A stretch of DNA of 64,000 bases from WLMZ01 sp038227995. GTDB lineage: Bacteria; Actinomycetota; Acidimicrobiia; Acidimicrobiales; Ilumatobacteraceae. The translations under genes were made by a program, and so were the position numbers. The stretch spans positions 1 through 64,000 of the forward strand of contig JBBRPP010000008.1 in assembly GCA_038227995.1 (NCBI GenBank), written 5' to 3'. Positions 34,522 through 42,969 of this stretch are shown in pieces. The notes beneath the pieces were generated by a model. The model saw nothing but the letters and a program-made list of their open reading frames with translations. It made no database searches and was not told where the DNA came from. Positions within the stretch are counted from its first letter, which is position 1; each line of letters opens with the position of its first letter.

Positions 34522-34980
34522 ATGCCTGGATTGGAAGACCTCTACCGCGAGATCATCCTCGATCACTACCGCACGCCGCGCAACCGCGGCGAGCTTCCGC
34601 CACCGGCGGTTCACGCAGAGGGCCACAACCCGCTGTGCGGTGACGAGATCCAGGTGTACCTCGACGTGAACGACGGCGTCGTCAGCGACATCAAGGTCGC
34701 CGGCCAGGGCTGCAGCATCAGCCAGTCGTCGGCGAGCATGATGAGTCAGGCCGTCAAGGGCAAGAGTCTCACCGAGGTCAAGGCCCTCGTGCGTCGCTTC
34801 AAAGGCATGATGAGCGTCGACGAGACCGACGACGACGCCGATGCGGCAGCGATCGCCGAGGTCAAGCTGGGCGACCTCGAGGCACTGCAGGGCGTCGTCA
34901 AGTTCCCGGTTCGCATCAAGTGCGCGACCCTCGCCTGGAACACGTTGCTGCAGGCGATGGCCGAACTGCCCGTCGGCTGA
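34522..34980 (+). CDS. sufU: SufU sulfur-transfer protein
   Basis: A 152-residue SufU/IscU-like protein with the three conserved Cys in NPLCGDEI, GQGCSISQSS and IKCATLAWNTL, and the SufU-type insertion (about 85-110, acidic DETDDDADAAA). It accepts persulfide from SufS. ATG at 34522 has AAAGG 7 nt upstream, 22 bp after sufS. Last gene of the three-gene unit. Confidence 0.94.
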   Translation: MPGLEDLYREIILDHYRTPRNRGELPPPAVHAEGHNPLCGDEIQVYLDVNDGVVSDIKVAGQGCSISQSSASMMSQAVKGKSLTEVKALVRRFKGMMSVDETDDDADAAAIAEVKLGDLEALQGVVKFPVRIKCATLAWNTLLQAMAELPVG

Positions 34981-35023
34981 GTCGAACTGCTGATCGCAGG
35001 GTCGCTCTGCTAGACAGACGGCC

Positions 35024-36025
35024 GTGAAAATCAAACGTCCAACGCTCGTGGCCGCAGTAGCGCTCGCATCACTTCTCGGTGCGGCTTGTAGCAGCGATTC
35101 CAAATCGGCATCCACCACTGCATCCGGTGCCTCGTCGTCGACGGCGGCCTCGTCGGCGGCGACCGTCACCGTCGCGACAGTCGCGCCGACCACGCCGGTG
35201 TCCCTCGATGTCCCGACCACGGTCGCTGCGAGCATCGACATCCCCACGACCGCTGGGTCGACGACGACGCTGCCTCCCGAGACGACCGCTGTCCCGAAGA
35301 CGATCAACATCCTCGTCACCAACGACGACGGCTACGACGCGCCGGGCATCGACGCCGTCGTCGAATACCTTCGCACGTTGCCGCAGGTGATCGTCACCGT
35401 GGTCGCTCCGGCAACGAACCAGTCGGGTGCCGGCGACAAGACGACACCCGGCGGGGCAACGACCATCGCCGATGTGAAGACCCTGAGCGGCTATCCCGCC
35501 AAGGCAGTCACCGGCTTCCCGGCTGATGCCGTGAACTGGGCGCTCAACGGCGGCATCCCGACCAAGCCCGACCTCGTCGTGTCGGGAACGAACAACGGCC
35601 AGAACTACGGCACGCTGGTCCACATCTCGGGCACGATCGGTGCAGCCGCGACGGCCGCCCGCGCGGGCATCCCCTCGATCGCGATCAGCCAGGGTTTTGC
35701 CGTTGCGCCGCAAACGCCCTATTTCCCGGCCAGTGTGAAGGTGCTCGGCGGCTACCTCTCCGATTCGCTCGCTGCCTATCGCAATGGCGACGGCGTGCCA
35801 CTGGTGTCGATCAACGTGCCGACGTGTCCGCACAACGAACTGTTCCCGACCCTGACGGTGCTACCCGCAACCAGTGACGTCGGCCGCAATTTGGGCGCAC
35901 CGGCCACGTGTGACGGCCCGCTGACGGCCGACGCCAAAGACGACGTCGAAGCGTTCAACGCGGGCCACGCGACGCTGAGCTACCTCGACCCGACCACGCT
36001 CGCCGGCGAGCCGTCGCCCGGCTGA
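35024..36025 (+). CDS. Secreted lipoprotein with a SurE-like nucleotidase domain
   Basis: A 333-residue protein. The signal peptide has lipobox LLGAAC (Cys22), then a Ser/Thr/Ala/Pro linker (about 23-95), then a SurE domain. The SurE metal-site motif NDDGYDAPGI is at about 101-110, SGTNNGQNYG follows, and SGTIGAAATAARAGIPSIAIS is a family hallmark. SurE proteins are metal-dependent phosphatases acting on nucleoside monophosphates; here the enzyme would sit outside the cell. The start is GTG at 35024. A strong hairpin follows the stop. Confidence 0.9.
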   Translation: MKIKRPTLVAAVALASLLGAACSSDSKSASTTASGASSSTAASSAATVTVATVAPTTPVSLDVPTTVAASIDIPTTAGSTTTLPPETTAVPKTINILVTNDDGYDAPGIDAVVEYLRTLPQVIVTVVAPATNQSGAGDKTTPGGATTIADVKTLSGYPAKAVTGFPADAVNWALNGGIPTKPDLVVSGTNNGQNYGTLVHISGTIGAAATAARAGIPSIAISQGFAVAPQTPYFPASVKVLGGYLSDSLAAYRNGDGVPLVSINVPTCPHNELFPTLTVLPATSDVGRNLGAPATCDGPLTADAKDDVEAFNAGHATLSYLDPTTLAGEPSPG

Positions 36026-36042
36026 TCACCGTCGTTCACGCC

Positions 36043-36078
36043 GTCACCGGATGACGCTATGACCCGACATCCGGTGAC
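36043..36078. terminator. Bidirectional hairpin terminator
   Basis: Perfect 11-bp arms GTCACCGGATG (36043-36053) and CATCCGGTGAC (36068-36078) with a 14-nt loop, between the convergent SurE-like and SDR genes. There is no U-run, so termination is inferred from position and stem strength. Confidence 0.6.
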
Positions 36079-36102
36079 TGCGCCGGACCCTTGCGGCGTG
36101 CC

Positions 36103-37017
36103 CTACGGCTGGTAGCCCTGCATCATCTTCACGCCAAAGGGGCGGCCGGCGGGGACTTCGACCACCGGCTGGGACATGATCTCGTCCCAGTTGGCGGCGA
36201 CGGCTTCGATCGTCATCGGCCGGCCGATGACACCTTCAGATGTCGCGAGCACGACCCGCGAGACCAATCCTCCACCGACGTTGAACAGTTCGCCGGTCGT
36301 CGCACACGAGTCGTGGCACAGGAAGGCAACAAGGCCGCTGACCTGATCAGGCGACAACCATTCGGCGAGTGCCGGGGTCCACTTCAGTCGACCGAAGTCG
36401 TTGCCGCGCACGCTTGCCTGCGGAGCGACGACGTTGACGTGAATCCCCAGCGGACGACCTTCGACCGCCATACCGCGGGTCAGCCCGACGACGCCGAGCT
36501 TGACTGCGCCGTACATCGTCATCCCGCTGATGCCGATCAGGCCCGAGCCACTGGACAGATTGACGATGCGCCCTCCGCCCTGCGCCATCATGTGCGGCCA
36601 CGCGGCGCGGGTGACGTTCATCGTGCCGAGGATGTGAGTGTCGGTCATCGCCCGACACTTCTCGTCGGTGTACTCGCTGACGGGCGCCTGGCGAACGACG
36701 CCTGCGTTGTTGACGAGGATGTCGACCCGGCCATAGGCCTCGATCGCGGTCGTCACCACTGGCCCGTCGATGTCGGTGATCGAACTCTCGTCGATCACCG
36801 CTTCCCCTCCCGCGGCCACGATCTCGGCAACCACGTCGATCGCCGGATTGGTCGGAGGCGCGGGCGCGCTGCCATCAGTGTCGCTGATGCCGACGCCGAA
36901 GTCGTTGACCACGACCTTGGCCCCACGCGATGCGAGCAAGAGCGCATAGGCCCGGCCGAGGTTGCGTCCGGCGCCGGTGACGATGGCGACCTTGCCGTCG
37001 AATCGGAGTTCGTTCAT
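36103..37017 (-). CDS. SDR oxidoreductase, 3-hydroxyacyl-CoA dehydrogenase-like
   Basis: A 304-residue SDR. VAIVTGAGRNLGRAYALLLA binds the cofactor, VVVNDFGVG with the following insertion resembles multifunctional-enzyme (MFE-2) type dehydrogenases, NNAG is present, and the active site is LSSGSGLIG...YGAVK. ATG at 37017 starts the conserved domain. It is divergent from an acyl-CoA ligase across a 64-bp gap with a perfect TCTGACG-N3-CGTCAGA dyad, so both probably answer to the same regulator. The likely role is oxidation of a hydroxyacyl-CoA. Confidence 0.9.
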   Translation of the reverse strand: MNELRFDGKVAIVTGAGRNLGRAYALLLASRGAKVVVNDFGVGISDTDGSAPAPPTNPAIDVVAEIVAAGGEAVIDESSITDIDGPVVTTAIEAYGRVDILVNNAGVVRQAPVSEYTDEKCRAMTDTHILGTMNVTRAAWPHMMAQGGGRIVNLSSGSGLIGISGMTMYGAVKLGVVGLTRGMAVEGRPLGIHVNVVAPQASVRGNDFGRLKWTPALAEWLSPDQVSGLVAFLCHDSCATTGELFNVGGGLVSRVVLATSEGVIGRPMTIEAVAANWDEIMSQPVVEVPAGRPFGVKMMQGYQP

Positions 37018-37045
37018 GGCCACAGCGTGGCACGTTTCGTCCGTT

Positions 37046-37062
37046 TCTGACGAGGCGTCAGA
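37046..37062. promoter_or_regulatory. Operator 1 (TCTGACG dyad)
   Basis: Perfect arms TCTGACG and CGTCAGA around AGG. CAGATT (37059-37064) may be the -10 of the acyl-CoA ligase gene (start 37082). The same dyad is found at 40981 and 60099. The arm length and spacing fit a TetR-type regulator, but no such gene is visible nearby. Confidence 0.65.
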
Positions 37063-37081
37063 TTTGTGCTCAACTGGGCTG

Positions 37082-38671
37082 ATGGTGGCTTCCACGTTCA
37101 ATCTCGCCGACCTCTTCGAACAGGCGGTCGACCAATGGCCCGACCGCGACTACATCGTCGCCGGCGACACCCGTCGCACGTACGCGGAGATGGAGGCGCG
37201 GGCCAATCAGCTCGCCCACCACCTCGCCGCACACGGAGTCGGGGCCGGGGACCACGTCGGCATCTACGCCCTCAACTGCGCCGAATGGGTCGAGACGCTA
37301 TGGGCCGTGTTCAAGCTGCGCGCCGTCTGGATCAACATCAACTACCGCTATGTCGAGGACGAGCTGGCGTACATCTTCACCAACGCCGATCTCGTTGCGC
37401 TGGTCGTCGCTCCCGAGTTCGTCGAGCGCGTCGACGGTGTGCGCGAGCACCTTCCGATGCTGAACCACGTCCTGATCATCGGCGAGGACTACGAGAAGGC
37501 GCTCGCCGGACAATCGACGGATCGCGACTTCGGGCCGCGCAGCAACGACGACATCTACATCCTCTACACCGGCGGCACGACCGGGATGCCGAAGGGTGTC
37601 GTCTGGCGTCACGAAGACGTGCTGATGGCGCTCGGCGGCGGCATCGACATCCGCAGCGGCCACGTGATGACATCGCCCGACGAGTTCATCGAGAAGGGCA
37701 ACGTGTTCGCGATGACGAGCATGCCGACGATGCCGCTGATGCACGGTGCCGCGCAGTGGAGCGTGATGGGCGGCAGCTTCCAGGGCAACCGAATCGTGCT
37801 GCTCGACAAGTTCGACGCGGCGGAGGTGTGGCGCCTGATCGGCGCCGAGAAGGTCAACCTGTTGATGATCACGGGTGACGCGATGGCCCGCCCGTTGATG
37901 GATGCGCTCGACAACCCAACAGACGAGTACGACCTCTCGTCGATGTTCGCGATCTCGTCGACCGCTGCGCTGTTCAGTCAGAGCCTGAAGGACGCGTTCC
38001 TCGACAAGCTTCCCAACATCGTGATCACCGATGCCATCGGATCCAGCGAAGGCGGCGCCAACGGCATCACCATCGTCAGCAAAGGCGCGCCGGTGCAGGG
38101 TGGTCCGACGGTGACGGCGATCAAGGACGCCGTGGTGCTCGACGACGATCTGCGGGAACTCGCGCCTGGTACGGGCGTGATCGGTCGCCTGGCCCGGAGT
38201 GGCAACATCCCCACCGGGTACTACAAGGACCCGGAGAAGACGGCGGCGACGTTCGTGATCGCGGCCAACGGCAAGCGCCACACCATCACTGGTGACCTGG
38301 CCCTACTCGAAGCAGACGGGACGATCACGATGCTGGGGCGAGGCTCGGTGTGCATCAACTCGGGTGGCGAGAAGATCTTCCCCGAGGAAGTCGAGAACGC
38401 TCTGAAGAGTCATCCGCATGTGTTCGACGCGGTTGTCGTCGGCGTGCCCGATGCACGTTTCGGGGAAGGTGTTGCCGCGGTGGTGCATTTCCGCGACGAC
38501 ATGGCCACGTCGCTCGACGATCTGCAGGAGCACTGCCGCAAGCACATCGCCGGCTACAAGCTGCCCCGTCGTCTCACGGCCGTTCCGGCGATCGTGCGCT
38601 CCCCTGCCGGGAAGCCCGACTACCGCTGGGCAAAGGAGATCGCTCTCGCCGAGGTCGCTTCGAGTTCGTGA
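37082..38671 (+). CDS. Acyl-CoA synthetase (AMP-forming)
   Basis: A 529-residue ANL-family ligase. It has YTGGTTGMPKGVVW (P-loop), an ATAIGSSE-like adenine loop seen as TDAIGSSEGG, TGDLALLEADG, GRGSVCINSGGEKIFPEEVE (hinge) and PAGKPDYRWAKE with the catalytic Lys. It activates a carboxylic acid to its CoA thioester. ATG at 37082 begins the conserved N-terminus (STFNLADLFEQ). It is closely similar in layout to the ligase at 62305, and both follow the shared operator or lie downstream of it. Confidence 0.93.
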   Translation: MVASTFNLADLFEQAVDQWPDRDYIVAGDTRRTYAEMEARANQLAHHLAAHGVGAGDHVGIYALNCAEWVETLWAVFKLRAVWININYRYVEDELAYIFTNADLVALVVAPEFVERVDGVREHLPMLNHVLIIGEDYEKALAGQSTDRDFGPRSNDDIYILYTGGTTGMPKGVVWRHEDVLMALGGGIDIRSGHVMTSPDEFIEKGNVFAMTSMPTMPLMHGAAQWSVMGGSFQGNRIVLLDKFDAAEVWRLIGAEKVNLLMITGDAMARPLMDALDNPTDEYDLSSMFAISSTAALFSQSLKDAFLDKLPNIVITDAIGSSEGGANGITIVSKGAPVQGGPTVTAIKDAVVLDDDLRELAPGTGVIGRLARSGNIPTGYYKDPEKTAATFVIAANGKRHTITGDLALLEADGTITMLGRGSVCINSGGEKIFPEEVENALKSHPHVFDAVVVGVPDARFGEGVAAVVHFRDDMATSLDDLQEHCRKHIAGYKLPRRLTAVPAIVRSPAGKPDYRWAKEIALAEVASSS

Positions 38672-38688
38672 GCGGCTCCGTCAGCCGC
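38672..38688. terminator. Short hairpin after the acyl-CoA ligase
   Basis: GCGGCT (38672-38677) and AGCCGC (38683-38688) with a 5-nt loop directly after the ligase stop, in the 46-bp gap to a convergent gene. A weak terminator candidate without a U-run. Confidence 0.3.
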
Positions 38689-38717
38689 CGGTTCGTGACG
38701 TCGCGCTCGCCGCTTCG

Positions 38718-39158
38718 TCAGTTGCTGTAGATGCGAGTGGGAGCAATGAGCACCGCGGTTCGCTTCTGCTCGACCATCGTGCGGTCGTAACCGTCCCAAT
38801 CGTCGTGGGTGCCTCCGGCCGCGACGAAGATCTCGCGCAGCAGGAGCCTGATTCGCTCGGCGTCGAAATCGGGATGCGGGTCATCAGGGCCGATCAATTC
38901 AGCCCGGCCTTCGACGCTGGCCCACTGCCATCCGCTGCGAAACGTCGTCGTGATCTGGGGGCGGAGACGCAGGTTGCCCAGCTTGACCGCGCCGTACGTG
39001 ACCAGCACGAGCACGGGTGCGCCCGACACCGGATGCGCCATGAAGCCGGCATTGACGAGCGAAGACTGGATCGACGCGTCGGCACGCAGCGTGGACACGA
39101 CCGCGAGGTACTGCTCACGGCCGGCGAGTTGGGCCACCTCTTCGAGTGTTGTCATCAT
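38718..39158 (-). CDS. PPOX-class (pyridoxamine-phosphate-oxidase-like) flavin/F420 protein
   Basis: A 146-residue split-barrel protein of the pyridoxamine 5'-phosphate oxidase-like superfamily, with YLAVVSTLRADASIQSSLVNAGF at the N-terminus (positions 17-39) and LRPQITTTFRSGWQWASVEGRAELIGPDD, as in the F420- or flavin-binding PPOX group. The start ATG at 39158 (second ATG at 39155) has AAGGGA 4 nt upstream. A long upstream extension of the frame runs through a repeat region and is not believed. The substrate is unknown. Confidence 0.87.
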   Translation of the reverse strand: MMTTLEEVAQLAGREQYLAVVSTLRADASIQSSLVNAGFMAHPVSGAPVLVLVTYGAVKLGNLRLRPQITTTFRSGWQWASVEGRAELIGPDDPHPDFDAERIRLLLREIFVAAGGTHDDWDGYDRTMVEQKRTAVLIAPTRIYSN

Positions 39159-39228
39159 CAGGTCCCTTCGTCGTCGGCGGATGTGTCCAGCGTGCCAGGA
39201 GTCGGGGCGGTGCGTGTGACGACCCCAT

Positions 39229-39541
39229 CCCGTATCTCCACGTGACGAAACCGCGGGGCGGACGCGCTCCCGTCCACAACCCCCTCCCGCATCTCCACGT
39301 GACGAAACGCTGGCCGCGGCCGTGGTCCCATTCGGGACCCCCTCCCGTATCTCCACGTGACGAAACGCTGGCCGCGCAAAACGCGCCCGCGGTGGGTTGT
39401 TGCGCGACCCGGGTCGCGCACGGCGATCCCGCGGGCGCGGGTTGCGCGAGCTGACGTACCCCGCCGAAACGTCACGTGGAGATACAGGACGGCAGCTCGA
39501 CGCGCATGGGGCCACCCCGCCGAAACGTCACGTGGAGATAC
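39229..39541. repeat. Cluster of five GTATCTCCACGTGACG repeats, three direct and two inverted
   Basis: The core GTATCTCCACGTGACG (one copy has GC for GT at its start) occurs at 39229-39251, 39286-39308 and 39344-39366 on the plus strand, at a 57-58 bp period, each followed by AAAC. It occurs inverted at 39470-39485 and 39526-39541, where GTTTCGG is replaced by CCGAAA. Copies two and three share about 39 bp. TGCGCGACCC-GGGTCGCGCA (39401-39420) is a perfect 20-bp palindrome at the centre. This is most of the 598-bp gap 39159-39756; no gene was found in the gap. Confidence 0.8.
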
Positions 39542-39591
39542 GGGACGGGACCCGCGACGATGAGGTGTGTCGGGTTTGCCCCGCTGAGCCG

Positions 39592-39627
39592 GGCAAATCG
39601 GGCAAATCGGGCAAATCGGGCAAATCG
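39592..39627. repeat. Tandem 9-bp repeat, four copies
   Basis: GGCAAATCG is repeated four times in a row without mismatch (39592-39600, 39601-39609, 39610-39618, 39619-39627), then GGC. It lies downstream of the GTATCTCC repeat cluster in the same gap. Confidence 0.9.
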
Positions 39628-39756
39628 GGCGGTCGTCGACGGACGCCACGAAGCGCGCCGGATCAACCTGCCGCAGCCAGGCCAACCCGGCGCGGTCGAT
39701 GCGCGCTGAGGTGCAAGAGACCGTGGCGAACCCCGGTGGCGGCCGCAGCGACGGTG

Positions 39757-40947
39757 TCAGGCGGCGAGCTCGGTCAGTTCGCGAACGTTGTCGCGCAGGA
39801 TCAGCTGGCGCTCGGCGTCGGTGAACTTGGCCAGCTCGGGGAGATAGTCGAGTGGCTGAGGCATGCCCTCGATGTGTGGCCAGTCGCTGCCGAACAGCAC
39901 CCGGTCGGCACCGACGATCTCCGCCACTTGGTTGGGATCGTCTTCCCAGAACGGGTTGATCCACACGTGCTCGCGGAACAGCTGCACCGGGTCCTGCTTG
40001 AAGTAGCCGGGCATCCGGCCGCTGTAGCTGCGCAGCTTGCGGACGAGGTCGGGCAGGAACTCCGAGCCGTTCTCGACCGACGCGATGCGCAGGTTCGGGA
40101 AGCGTTCGAACAGCTTGTCGAACGAGAGCGTGATGAGGAAGTCGTACGCGGCGCGCTCGATGTGGAACGCCTTCACGTTCGGGCCGTAGCCGCTGCTGAA
40201 GGTCGCACCGAATCCGTCGACCGCGTAGCCGTTCGATGAATAGCCACTGTCGCCGGCGTGGATCACGACGGTGATGCCAGCCTCGTTGACCCGGGCCCAG
40301 AACTTGTCGAAGATCGGATCGCTGACGCGACGAGGACCGGCACTGGTGGTCGGCGCGGCAGGCCGCATCACGATGCAGCGGGCACCCTGCGCGAGCGCCC
40401 ATTCCAGCTCGGCACAGGCCCAGTCGACGTCGGCCAGCGTGATGTACGGCGCGGCGAAGATGCGGTCCTGGTAGTTGCAACCCCAGTCCTCGTCGAGCCA
40501 GCGGTTGAATGCCGTGAACGTCGTCGTCAGCGCCTCGATGTCGTGCTTGAGCGGCTCTTCGTACAGAACGCCCAGCGTCGGGAACAACCAGCACGCTTCG
40601 AGGCCCTGCTCGTCCTGCACCGCGATCCGCGCGTCACGGTTGCGGTACGCGGCCGGAATCGGCTCGCGCTCGGCCAACATCTCCAACGGGTTGCGGTTGT
40701 TCGGGTTGCCACGGAAGTACTCGTGCATCGCGCCGGCCTTGGCGATCGGGTTGAACGTCGCGTTGGTCACGGCACGGCTGACCCGGCCACCGACGACGTG
40801 ATATTTGCGACCCTCGATCTCGCTCCACTGCACGCAGCGCGGCTGCATTGCCTTGGGCACGTGCCGGGTGAATGCATCCAGCGCCTCGTAGTAGTGGTTG
40901 TCTGCGTCGAAGACCTTGAACCCCAGCTCAGGATGAATACCAGTCAT
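39757..40947 (-). CDS. Amidohydrolase (amidohydrolase_2 family)
   Basis: A 396-residue amidohydrolase similar in layout to the one at 25455. The metal sites are FDADNHYYEALDAF near the N-terminus, VVIHAGDSGYSS, and VLFGSDWPHIEG near the C-terminus. ATG at 40947 starts directly at the conserved domain. It is divergent from the hotdog thioesterase gene, with a TCTGACG-type operator in the gap. It is probably a hydrolase or decarboxylase in the same degradative regulon as the SDR and ligase genes; the substrate is unknown. Confidence 0.9.
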   Translation of the reverse strand: MTGIHPELGFKVFDADNHYYEALDAFTRHVPKAMQPRCVQWSEIEGRKYHVVGGRVSRAVTNATFNPIAKAGAMHEYFRGNPNNRNPLEMLAEREPIPAAYRNRDARIAVQDEQGLEACWLFPTLGVLYEEPLKHDIEALTTTFTAFNRWLDEDWGCNYQDRIFAAPYITLADVDWACAELEWALAQGARCIVMRPAAPTTSAGPRRVSDPIFDKFWARVNEAGITVVIHAGDSGYSSNGYAVDGFGATFSSGYGPNVKAFHIERAAYDFLITLSFDKLFERFPNLRIASVENGSEFLPDLVRKLRSYSGRMPGYFKQDPVQLFREHVWINPFWEDDPNQVAEIVGADRVLFGSDWPHIEGMPQPLDYLPELAKFTDAERQLILRDNVRELTELAA

Positions 40948-40980
40948 GGTTCGCGAGCGTAGCTCGCACCATCGGAAGAA

Positions 40981-40999
40981 TCTGACGCGGCGTTAGATT
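40981..40999. promoter_or_regulatory. Operator 2 (TCTGACG dyad) with -10 box
   Basis: TCTGACG-CGG-CGTTAGA (40981-40997) differs from operators 1 and 3 in one base of the right arm. That change creates TAGATT (40994-40999), a good -10 ending 6 nt before the GTG of the thioesterase gene (41006). It lies in the 58-bp gap between divergent genes. Confidence 0.65.
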
Positions 41000-41005
41000 T
41001 GCGGG

Positions 41006-41641
41006 GTGTCCCCTGCTCCCCACCCTTCTCGCGCTGCCGTCGGCGTCGCAGTTCGCCAACTCGGCCACGATGTCGTCGGTCACTCCGTGGACAACGACGT
41101 GCTCGATCGGCTCGCGTCCGCGCTTGTCGCATTCTCGACCGAGATCAGCCCGGGGGCACCTCGGTCGCGCGACAACGTCGGCTTCCACGACCATTGGGAT
41201 GCGGAGATCGCGGAGGGCGCGCCGGTGCACAACTGGGACGATCGGCCGTTCTCCGGCGAGTGCAGTCCGTGGAGCGTCGAACCCGACGTGCGTCGCGAAG
41301 GTGTCGGCGTTCGCGGCACGGTCACGTTTCACTCTGCCCACGAGGGAGCACCCGGTCGATGCCACGGCGGCATCGTCGCCGGCCTGTTCGACGACGTGCT
41401 CGGGTCGGTCCTGAGCGTGCTTGGCGAAGGAGCGTTCACCGGCGAGCTGACCATTCGCTACGACGCTCCCGTGCCGTTGCACCGCGAGTTGGTGATGCGC
41501 TGCTGGCTCGAACGTCGCGACGGCCGCAAGCTCTACATCAATGGCGAGCTCACCGATGGCGACCAACTCGTCAGCAGCGCTCGATCAGTATTCATCCAGC
41601 CGCGTCAGGCGATGAGTCAATCGACCTTCGAACCGCAGTAG
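41006..41641 (+). CDS. Hotdog-fold thioesterase (PaaI-like)
   Basis: A 211-residue protein. An N-terminal region of about 85 residues precedes a PaaI-type hotdog domain with GRCHGGIVAGLFDDVLGSVLS (residues near 115-135, His and the active-site Asp) and LTIRYDAPVPLHREL. It probably hydrolyses an acyl-CoA. The GTG at 41006 is supported by a leaderless -10 that overlaps operator 2. A shorter start further in cannot be ruled out. Confidence 0.83.
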   Translation: MSPAPHPSRAAVGVAVRQLGHDVVGHSVDNDVLDRLASALVAFSTEISPGAPRSRDNVGFHDHWDAEIAEGAPVHNWDDRPFSGECSPWSVEPDVRREGVGVRGTVTFHSAHEGAPGRCHGGIVAGLFDDVLGSVLSVLGEGAFTGELTIRYDAPVPLHRELVMRCWLERRDGRKLYINGELTDGDQLVSSARSVFIQPRQAMSQSTFEPQ

Positions 41642-41704
41642 CCGAAGGCACCCCGGTGCGGTCGCACACCTTCAGTTCCTGAGGCTCACGACCGATACCT
41701 CATC

Positions 41705-42448
41705 ATGGCGCCACATGCCCGGTTCTCGATCATGATCCCGGCTCACAACGAAGAGGTGTTGCTCCAGCGAGGGCTCGACGCCATCCAGCACGCGATCGCG
41801 CACGCGGGTACGAGTGCTGAGGTCGTCGTGGTCGCCAACCGCTGCAGCGACCGGACGGAGTCGATTGCCGCAGCTGCCGGCGCGGTCGTGGTGCGCGATG
41901 AACACCGCAACATCGCTGCGACTCGAAACGCTGGAGTCGCCGCATCGACCGGCGAGATCGTCGTCACCATCGATGCCGACACGGTGATGCACCCCGGCGC
42001 TCTGGTCGAGGTCGATCGCCTCGCGAGAAGCGGCACGTATGTCGGCGGTGGGTGCCGATATGTACTGGAGCGAAACTCTCTCGGCCTGGCGGTCACTCGG
42101 TCCGCAGTGACATTGGTGACGGCCCTGTCGAGAACCGGCGGCGTCATGTACTGGTGCTCGCGGACGGACTTCGATGCGATCGGCGGCTTCGACGAGGCAA
42201 AGCGGGTCGGCGAAGATCTCGACTTCGCCTATCGCCTCCGTCGACACGGCCGAGTGACGAAGCGACGATTCCGCAACCTGCGGGATTCCCCGGCGACGGT
42301 GAGCGTCCGCAAGTTCGACACCTTCGGCGACTGGCACTACCTCACGAAACTGGGCTCCACCTTCATCCACCCTCGCCAGCTCCGCGACATGCTTCGCGGT
42401 TCTGATGCGAACTTCGTCGACGAGTACTTCTACGACTACAACCGCTGA
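41705..42448 (+). CDS. Family 2 glycosyltransferase
   Basis: A 247-residue GT-A glycosyltransferase. SIMIPAHNEEVLLQRGL is the N-terminal GT2 signature, VVANRCSDRTESIA the nucleotide-binding turn, and TIDADTVM the DxD metal site. GEDLDFAYRLRRHG resembles the ED acceptor-side motif. There is no membrane span. It stands alone between the thioesterase and the convergent YbaK-like gene, so its acceptor cannot be guessed from context. Confidence 0.88.
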   Translation: MAPHARFSIMIPAHNEEVLLQRGLDAIQHAIAHAGTSAEVVVVANRCSDRTESIAAAAGAVVVRDEHRNIAATRNAGVAASTGEIVVTIDADTVMHPGALVEVDRLARSGTYVGGGCRYVLERNSLGLAVTRSAVTLVTALSRTGGVMYWCSRTDFDAIGGFDEAKRVGEDLDFAYRLRRHGRVTKRRFRNLRDSPATVSVRKFDTFGDWHYLTKLGSTFIHPRQLRDMLRGSDANFVDEYFYDYNR

Positions 42449-42478
42449 GCCGGCGACTCCGCTCGACTCACCCTCGAC

Positions 42479-42958
42479 TCAGGCGCGCTTGAGGTCGGTC
42501 ACCAAGCCGCCACTGGCTTCGACCAGGCGGTGTGGTTCGATCGCGAACACGTCGTGCCATGTGCCGGCGGCGGCCCACACCTCGGGGTGCTGCAACAGAT
42601 CGGGATCGATGAACACCTGCAACTCCGAGGCGTGACCGAAGGGCGGGACCCCACCGATCGGGAAGCCGGTCACGCGGTACACCGTGTCGGCATCGACTCG
42701 TGCGCACTTCGCGCCGCCGGCCGCGGCTGCCAGCTTCTTCTCGTCGAGCTGGTTCGAGCCACTGACGTACGCGAGCACGACGTTGCCATCGACACCGAAG
42801 ATGAGGCTCTTCACGATCTGGCCGACGTCGACGCCGATTGCGTTCGCGGCATCCACCGCGGTCTTGCAGCCTTCGGGGAACGTGCGGGTCTCGATCTCCA
42901 ACCCACGCTCGCGCGCGGCTTGCTTCACTCTCGACACGTTCGGATGTTCGTCGGCCAT
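42479..42958 (-). CDS. YbaK/EbsC-type aminoacyl-tRNA deacylase
   Basis: A 159-residue protein of the YbaK/ProX/INS family, which removes mischarged amino acids from tRNA. IVKSLIFGVDGNVVLAYVSG and the RVTGFPIGGVPPFGH segment are family hallmarks, as is the lysine of QIVKS. ATG at 42958 is preferred to a TTG at 42967. It is the last gene after sufD-Rieske-sufC and the pterin dehydratase, with an 11-bp gap. Confidence 0.9.
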   Translation of the reverse strand: MADEHPNVSRVKQAARERGLEIETRTFPEGCKTAVDAANAIGVDVGQIVKSLIFGVDGNVVLAYVSGSNQLDEKKLAAAAGGAKCARVDADTVYRVTGFPIGGVPPFGHASELQVFIDPDLLQHPEVWAAAGTWHDVFAIEPHRLVEASGGLVTDLKRA

Positions 42959-42969
42959 GAACCGCAACC

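Noticed and set aside
38718..39515. Long form of the PPOX-like protein
   Set aside because: The extension translates the GTATCTCC repeat cluster; ATG at 39158 has a Shine-Dalgarno.
39229..39541. CRISPR-like array
   Set aside because: The repeat core is short, copies two and three share more than the core, two copies are inverted, spacers are not distinct and no cas gene is present.
39397..40239. Plus-strand ORF through the repeat region and the amidohydrolase gene
   Set aside because: It is the antisense frame of a clear amidohydrolase gene and contains repeat translation only.
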